In this document: piece by piece, positions 58,021 to 64,000 of the stretch
How positions within the stretch are numbered: position 1 is the stretch's first letter
How the letters are laid out: each line of letters begins with the position of its first letter
Assembly (NCBI RefSeq): GCF_029784155.1
Contig: NC_073692.1
Span: forward strand, 428,773,324 to 428,837,323
Direction of reading: 5' to 3'
Source of the DNA: Uranotaenia lowii
Lineage: Eukaryota > Arthropoda > Insecta > Diptera > Culicidae
DNA length: 64,000 nt
The notes under the pieces: generated by a model
Told to the model about the DNA's origin: nothing
What the model saw: the letters and a program-made list of their open reading frames with translations, nothing else
The model's database searches: none
Translations under genes and position numbers: made by a program

Positions 58021-59614
58021 GCGTCGATTTCAGTCCCCATTTCCTCCGTAGCTGGGTGCTTAGATTCAGGGGTTTAGGTTGATGAAATTGCAACCGAGCC
58101 GGCTATTTACTACCTACTACTGTATGTAATTTTCTTATCAAGATTGTTCTCCCTAACTAACATGCAATTTTCTCCAGAACAGCACACGCTTCCATTATTC
58201 CAATAGCAATAACCAACAATACCTAGGCTAAGAGTACCTTGTACAACAACACGGGTTGAGTAAACAAATCGGAAGAACGACAACCTTCGACACGGTGCTG
58301 ATCTCAGCAGGCTGGCTGGCTGACCAGACCCAAAACGACCGGTAGGCCGCTTTTCCTCCGCTTTTCTTCTCTGACTGTATTGGCTTTAGTCGTTGTTTTG
58401 TTAGTTACACTTTTGGCTCGTCTAATCGGAACGTGACCTCAGGAGGCTTTGACTTTATACCTATACCGATACCTACTTCGATTCGAACAACAGTGAGATG
58501 AAATAGTAGACCCGACTTCATTCAAGTGGTGTTTACCAATGTCCAACTTTGTTTACCAAATAATCGAAATAAACAAATTCCGTCAACATTGGAGGGAAGG
58601 TGAAAAAAAATCTTAGGCCGATCGATTCTAACGCTGCCATGCCGGCAGGAAAACGAGAGATCCGGAAAAATTCTCCACACGATGGTAAGTACCTACTGAT
58701 TATGTATGATGATGTATTTTTTCGTTCTGGATCCCAGAACTAGGCGTAGATTTTTGATAGAGACCTATGATGAATTGATCTGTACATTTTTAAGCTAAAC
58801 AAAAGTGATGTTTGAGTGTCAAATGTATTTCACAGTTCTATAAACTTCCCCTTAATTTATTTCAAACAGGATTCGTACTTTGTTGTGCTGCTGTTTTTTG
58901 GCTCTTCGTTTCGGACGTTTTCCCGTCAGGAAAATTTCGGCTCACTCGGGTCAAACCAGCCGAGTGATTGGTGTCGTTTTGGGAATTTTGTTTACCCACT
59001 CTGTTAGTGCTCTGTTTGAATAATAAATATCCCTCCAGCTAGCTAGCTAGCTAGCCAGCCAATCTCGTCTGGCCGGGATGAATGTATTTAATAGATTGAG
59101 TGCGTTAGGATTGCTCCAAATGTGGGTGTGTTTGAATAAGTGTGTGGATGTTTGTGTTAGTACTTGTTGTGATGCTAGATTTCGAATAAATTAGTAGACG
59201 CACATGTAGCAGAATGAAATATTTGCCAAATACATTTGAGAGATATACTACGAGAGTAAATGAAAGAGTCAGAAGTATTGATTGAAGCATCAAGCCCAAG
59301 GTGAAGTATAGAAGAGAAAGATTAGACAAAAAGTTGTTCGAGAACAAATAGAGTTAAACACAACCCAAATGCATTCAGAATAAACGTTTTGTATGGGGGT
59401 ATTTTAGAATGGGATGTTTAGTTTGAGCTGTTTGAATAGTTTTTCCGATTTTTTTTTAATGTTTTTGTTTAGTTTTATAATGATTAAAAGTTTTAAAAAT
59501 AAAATGACAACAAAACGTCAATGAAAGTAACGATAAAACAAAAAACAGAACAAAAATATAAGTAAAGAAAGTGTAGAAGAAAGAAAAAAAAACTAGTCAG
59601 TAAACCATGATTAC
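58021..59614. other. Intron sequence, mostly featureless
   Basis: It contains a short (CTAG)n microsatellite at about 59037-59056 (AGCTAGCTAGCTAGCTAGCC) and A-rich sequence from 59470 to 59600. No exon seen. Confidence 0.5.
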
Positions 59615-59726
59615 CTGTACACTTAAGCCCTTGGTGGATTAAACCGTATAATAGCGAACCACAATGGTCGCAAAAGGTGGGACTTGAGTATGTCGACTCT
59701 TTAAATTCATGTTTGGTACGAGTGTC
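59615..59726 (-). CDS. Pkc53E: Conventional PKC alternative exon a: N-terminal part of C1B
   Basis: A 112-nt exon with an AG acceptor reading ATTCCAAG (59727 up) and a GTAAT donor at 59614, start phase 0 and end phase 1. It encodes [28 protein letters not shown] and LIHQGLKCT. This is the canonical conventional-PKC C1B half finger: His, CxxC, the membrane-inserting L20-L21-Y22-G23 loop and Q27, with a Cys to be paired across the splice with the exon at 30596-30724. It directly follows the C1A exon ending GADKGADSD. Its acceptor has a poor pyrimidine tract compared with exon b, which could make exon a the regulated choice. Exon a is the more typical sequence and probably ancestral. Confidence 0.9.
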
Positions 59727-60823
59727 CTTGGAATGACATTGTTGTTTATGTAAGTAACGAAAAACAGAAAATTAATCTCTATTCTACACCGAAAATCATC
59801 GATTAAGATGATCAAAAATATATGTTTTTGTAAAATATTAATTAGTCCAAACCAGAATAGAATAGAAAAAGAAAGGTTTTATTGTGTATTTTTTTAAGAA
59901 AAATTGATTCGTAAAAAAAATTCTCGCCATTTTTTTTAATTAAACCAAATCAAACGGTGAATCTTGTTGAGTGTTGTGACAGCGATTCTCTTTCGCGATT
60001 CGCAATGATGTTAGAGATGCTTCTTCTATTCTAGGGTGACTGCGCATAACATGTCGTAGCTGTTTCTTTCGAATTTCAAACTGAGATAGACTTTTGACTG
60101 ATACTGTTGCTTGTTGTTGTTGTATCGAAAATCACTATTCTATTCTAGGATATCAAAAACGACTTGCAGCAAACTTTCCATTTTTTCTCAATAGAAATAA
60201 CAACTGTTCAAACTTATACGATCACACCATTCAAAGCCGTTCGAAACGATAAAAAAATTACAATAATCTAAACAAAAATTTATTTTTTTTTTTTTGCAAT
60301 AGCTGCAGCGATTTCGTTTTTTCATCTTTTTGCATCCGGCAGCATCATAAACCGATTAAAAATATTGCAAATCGAGCATAACTTTCACATGATTTCTGTT
60401 TTTTTTTTTTCACTACTAAACAATATCAAAGTCAAGCATGCATAATGTAGGTATGTATCATCGAATCATTCCGTAATACTTATTCAGCAACTAACGCTAG
60501 AACTCGAAGCTGCGAGAATAATATCAAAATTCAACCTTCAGTAACGATTTTCCAAAACAAAATGACAAATACAACTGTATTACGAAAGCAGCTAATCTTC
60601 TCTTTTTCTATCCCTTGTGCGTTTGAGGTTATGAAATCCGTCTTGTTCCGTTGAATTCCCTCAGAACATTTTTCGATTCTATTCTAACCAAATTATTTTT
60701 CAACAGTTGACTGTTTCGTTTCCAAGTTGAACATCAACATGGACGGATATGGTTTTTGTTTCTAGTGATTTGTATAAACGGATAAAAACAGAGACCAACG
60801 AATCGGAGTCTTGAAGTACTTAC
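59727..60823. other. PKC intron
   Basis: AT-rich intron with several long T or A runs and no recognised repeats or exons. Confidence 0.6.
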
Positions 60824-60906
60824 GTCTGAATCGGCTCCCTTATCCGCACCCGGACACTTGAAGGTGACGTACTCGTGGCATCGCTTGTGGACGACGAAGG
60901 AGCAAA
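60824..60906 (-). CDS. Pkc53E: Conventional PKC exon: C-terminal part of C1A
   Basis: An 83-nt exon with acceptor TTTCAG (60907 up) and donor GTAAGT at 60823. It encodes [16 protein letters not shown] and [12 protein letters not shown]. It completes the C1A zinc finger (the last Cys of CxxC, His, Cys, Cys) and carries the PGADKG-D linker to C1B. It starts in phase 1 (completing the Val codon after CQ) and ends in phase 0. The upstream neighbour is the 32-nt micro-exon at 61015-61046 across a 108-bp intron. It may splice to exon a or exon b; both keep the frame. Confidence 0.92.
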
Positions 60907-61014
60907 CTGAAAGTGGGAACACAGTTTACGGAAGGGCGTAAGATCAGTGTTGAAATTTTCTATGTGTTTTTGAATTCTAGTTTCTAGTCTTGTTTTTTTA
61001 CTCTTTACACTCAC

Positions 61015-61046
61015 CTTGACATTGAAAGCCTTGTTTGCCAAAACCC
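61015..61046 (-). CDS. Pkc53E: Conventional PKC micro-exon in C1A
   Basis: A 32-nt exon with acceptor TTTTCAG (61047 up) and donor GTGAG at 61014. It encodes the end of a Trp codon, presumably, then GFGKQGFQCQ and the first base of Val. The GFGKQGFQCQ string is nearly invariant in conventional PKC C1A domains, so the call is strong despite the size. The preceding exon, carrying the first His and CxxC of C1A, is not visible up to 64000. Confidence 0.88.
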
Positions 61047-61966
61047 CTGAAAAGAGAGAGAAAAGTTGACCATTAGTGATAAAAATTTGAATTTTAATTT
61101 TAATCGAATGTGACCTATCTTGACAGAAATGTGTAAATAAACTCGTAACCAGTTCTGATCAAAATGATCGTGACTGAGCCAATCTGTCTCAGTTTAGGCA
61201 TTTCCAATAGGAACAGGTCAAAGTTTGTTTTTATGATCAAGTTGAGAAAATGGATAAGAAATGGAGGAACAAAGTTGGCCTTGCTCGAGTGCGGTCGCAT
61301 ATTTTTCCACGGTCGTGTTTTGCTTCGTGATTTTTCCAAATTTATTTTTCCTTCATGTTTATAGAACAAGTTTCAATCATTTTGACAGTGTGGTAGGTAA
61401 ATTCTTTTATATCGGTCGATTCTTCAAGTGGAGTGCAATACACGTAAGTCGTAACCGTGTGTGAAGTTGGTGAAGGTGGACAAATCACTGGTACTTCGCC
61501 TTCCGATCCGATCCAGAACCGTTTTGGTACCGAAGTACTGTTGGGTTCCAGCAGATGAACTCTGAACTCCGAAATTTTAAGGTAAGTAGTAGTGTTTTTA
61601 AGAAAGCCTCCAATTTCTTAGAAAAAATAAATCTATACTCAAATCAAACAAGCTATATGTATCAAACTCTTGAGCAAATTCCAAGTTTTTAACCATCAAT
61701 GTAAACAAATCAAATTTTCAAAAGTAAAAATAAGAGATACAAACTTGATTCAAATTTAAAATTTAAGTTTGAAATCAGGCTCCTGAAGAAACTACTTTAT
61801 TAGTAATGTTTAGCACCAAGAACATATGGAATTTCCTGTAGATATTTTAAGTGAAGATAACATGTTTCTAAATTAGCAAATATATTACAAAAAAAACAAT
61901 GCCATATTGAAATCCTATGGACGGTTTTACTTAGACATAAAAATCAGGGTTTTTTTAACAACACTT
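61047..61966. other. PKC intron, no recognised feature
   Basis: No exon matching the start of C1A (expected to end in a TG that completes Trp) could be found. Frames at 61115-61464 have no motif. Confidence 0.5.
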
Positions 61967-62154
61967 CTTGCGTGAGCTTTCATTACGTCGTATGGACATG
62001 GACTAGTCGCAACTTTTTTCCATTTAGAATATTTGTAGTCTGGACAACATATTCTAAATGTGAAATACTAATTTTAAAGTTGTTTTGATAACTGTTGCAC
62101 AAGTTCTTTGTGAATTCTTAAGGTTTCATACGACTTAATGAAAGCTCACTTGAG
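61967..62154. mobile_element. MITE with CTCGCGTGAGC-type ends (copy 2)
   Basis: Ends CTTGCGTGAGCTTTCATTAC and TTAATGAAAGCTCACTTGAG are inverse and match 56721-56924. The interior is shorter and diverged. Confidence 0.75.
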
Positions 62155-62989
62155 ACTTGCAGAATAAAATCCAATACTACTTTATATTTGTGTTTTTAAG
62201 CTGAATTGGATATATAAACTGACTTTGATTAAATTTTTGAATTTTTTTTATTGAAATTACATCCAAAATAATAAGTCTTCGATTTCGTGCGATTTGAACT
62301 CCCGAACGAAACAGTCATCTAGAATTTTTTAATTTTGATTGTTCAACCTTTTTATAAGCTGAATTTGAATTTAAAATAATAATTCTGGATCTGAATTTTG
62401 ATCCGAAATTCAAAATTTAAATTTTGAATCTGTTTCCGGATTTAAAAACGACTTCTGAAATAAAAAAAAATCACTGAATCGTTATTCCAGATCAGAATTT
62501 TTTGAATACGAGCCAAGAAGAAAATTTTGTTTCATTCATGAATCTTTAATTTAAATTCTGATGTTATGGATTTCAATCTTTAGGTCAATTATTCATTTTT
62601 AATCCGAATTGCAAAGCGGAATAAGAATATGAGTTTCAAATGATGAATCTGATTCTGAGTTTTGAACTCTGGATCATCATTTTGAAGCTTTTTATTTTTT
62701 GAATTCTGCATGAAAGTCAAATTTAAGAATTTCGAATCTGCACATGAAACAAAAACTCAGGATGGTTTCTTTTTTTATATTTTGAAAAATATTAACATAT
62801 GAGCTTCGAAAATCATGAATCTTATTTTGAACTGAATGCAAAACCAAATTTGTACCAAGCTTCCAAAACATCTTGTCATTTCTAATTTCGAATGTTTATA
62901 TGAACTAAATATTAAAATTTTTAACCTGAATACAGAATTCCTAATTTGAAAACAGAAATACAACTTTGAGTTTTATTAAATGGAATCAT
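62155..62989. repeat. Degenerate AT-rich repeat of TTGAATCTGAATTTTGA-type words
   Basis: From about 62340 to 62960 words such as GAATCTGATTCTGAGTTTTG, GAATTTTGATCCGAAATTC and TTCAATCTTTAGG recur without a fixed period. It resembles a further decayed form of the GATC-rich blocks. No gene. Confidence 0.35.
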
Positions 62990-63415
62990 AATTTCCGCAA
63001 TAAGTTTAGTATAAGCTTTCCAGGTTTTATCCGAGTTTGCCCTACATTTTATACAAAATTTAGAAAAAGTCCTGTCTGGCCCGGTTGCTCGGATTTCACT
63101 GAAAAAAGCTTAGTTTTTGCTCGGACATTTTCACTTTATTTGTCAAATCAACAAAAAAACAAATCATGTTATCCATTCTTTTTATCTATGTGTCCAAAAC
63201 GAAATTTTTTGAGCAAGTTCGATAGAACAAATCATGAACTGAAAGCTTTTGAATTAAAAACCTGCTAAAGAGTTTTGATGTAAAAAATTTCAAGTTTTTT
63301 TCCCTGATTTTTTGTTGAGTAATTCCTGTGTTTTAACCAACTTTGCCCGGATTTTTCATCGACAATTTTGAAATCACCCGACTATGTGCGGAATAAATTC
63401 TGGCAACCTTAGTTT
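62990..63415. repeat. Degenerate CCGG-type interspersed repeat
   Basis: CCAGGTTTTATCCGAGTTTG, GGCCCGGTTGCTCGGATTTC and TCTGGCAACCTTAG near the right edge resemble 2600-3419 and 42040-42430. Family unknown. Confidence 0.4.
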
Positions 63416-63423
63416 AATCCCAT

Positions 63424-64000
63424 TTAAGGGTAGGGTATAACGGGTAAAAAAAACACCATTTTCACGATTTTTTTCTAAAGCTATCGTTCAAACAAATGTA
63501 TTAAATTTTTTTGCATTATATAAAGCACTAGCTGACCCGGTAAACTTCGTTTTACCTTCTAAAGTATAAATCGTAATAAATGTTTAATTTCATCTACACG
63601 TCCTTAACTGCATCGTGCTCGCGAATAGATTCTTATGGAAATCGTAACAAATAAAGTTGAATTTTTATAGGGACCACCTTCCATAAAAAGTGAGTTTGTT
63701 GAAACTATAAACAAACCATCTTTGACCCAAAAAACCCTCGGATACCAAATTTCACTTCATTCCGACCGACCATTCATACGTGATGTTGTTACAAAGAAAA
63801 TGCCTCCATTTTTATATATAAGATTGTTAAAAGAACATTTAGTATTTTTTTCGTAGGAAAATATTGAAAAATGAACCGGTGACGGAGCACTTTCGAGTAT
63901 GCCTTTTAGAAAACAGGATTTGCGGTGGACACTGTATCTCAGCACAGAATCATCTGAAGTCAAAAAATCAGAGCAAAATATTTTTAATAGATGTTTTTCT
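63424..64000. mobile_element. TTAA-flanked MITE, copy 2, cut by the window end
   Basis: It starts after TTAA (63424-63427) with GGGTAGGGTATAACGGGTA and follows copy 1 (57286 onward) closely to 63525, then again from 63822 to the window end. The nested element at 63526-63821 interrupts it. Confidence 0.75.
63526..63821. mobile_element. Nested about 296-bp element, SINE-like or unclassified
   Basis: The uninterrupted site is given by copy 1 (ATTATACAAAGGATTGTTAA near 57391). Here CACTAGCTGACCCGGTAAAC begins the insert and CCATTTTTATATATAA ends it. I recall similar CTAGCTGACCCGGNAAAC starts in repeats of many insects but cannot name the family. No long ORF. Confidence 0.65.

Noticed and set aside
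59037..59056. (CTAG)n run as a regulatory site
   Set aside because: Short simple repeat with no supporting context.
60734..60922. Continuous reading of the C1A exon into flanking intron
   Set aside because: Clear acceptor at 60907 and donor at 60823 bound the exon; the flanking residues are intronic.

Overview
This is eukaryotic DNA, AT-rich and crowded with transposons. It is most likely from a dipteran insect and probably a mosquito. The support is a conventional protein kinase C gene split into small exons with canonical GT-AG introns, plus a repertoire of non-LTR retrotransposons (RTE, Loa/I-like and Jockey/CR1-like), a decayed Tc1/mariner element and many foldback or TIR MITEs. The species call is inference. 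There are no bacterial genes, operons, tRNAs or CRISPR arrays that I can support.

The only host gene I recognise is a conventional PKC (Pkc53E-like) on the minus strand. Its exons lie at 61015-61046 and 60824-60906 (C1A), 59615-59726 and 48995-49103 (two alternative versions of the first part of C1B), and 30596-30724 (end of C1B and the linker to C2). The two C1B exons share start phase 0 and end phase 1, and including both would break the frame, so they look mutually exclusive. Neither the upstream exons nor the C2 and kinase exons are visible.

The introns hold a very large inverted duplication. The left arm at 11086-26442 and the right arm at 31966-41538 are nearly identical in the stretches I compared. 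Each carries a single-copy segment, a foldback element, and two arrays of the 9-bp repeat TTGTCAAAA/TTTTGACAA in opposite orientations. The outer array is about 9.8 kb in the left arm and about 1.0 kb in the right. Outside these limits the inverted collinearity continues to about 1180 and 47520, but at much lower identity and broken by arm-specific transposons. The centre holds a 500-N assembly gap (26443-26942), a possible LTR end, a related 9-bp array (TTTTTGTCA, 27449-30343) and the PKC exon at 30596.

The rest by region: 1-5576 has hairpins, MITEs and a mariner remnant. 5624-10890 is a Loa/I-like LINE with 47-bp target-site duplications and a nested 1.4-kb insertion. 37295-40597 is an RTE LINE with an intact 993-codon ORF. 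42650-45060 is a decayed Jockey-type LINE split by a MITE. 51376-52840 is a degenerate minisatellite. 53220-58020 holds foldbacks, a 5'-truncated LINE and MITEs. 61967-64000 holds more MITEs. The very long open frames across the 9-bp arrays (up to 2259 codons) follow from the repeat length being a multiple of three and are not called as genes.
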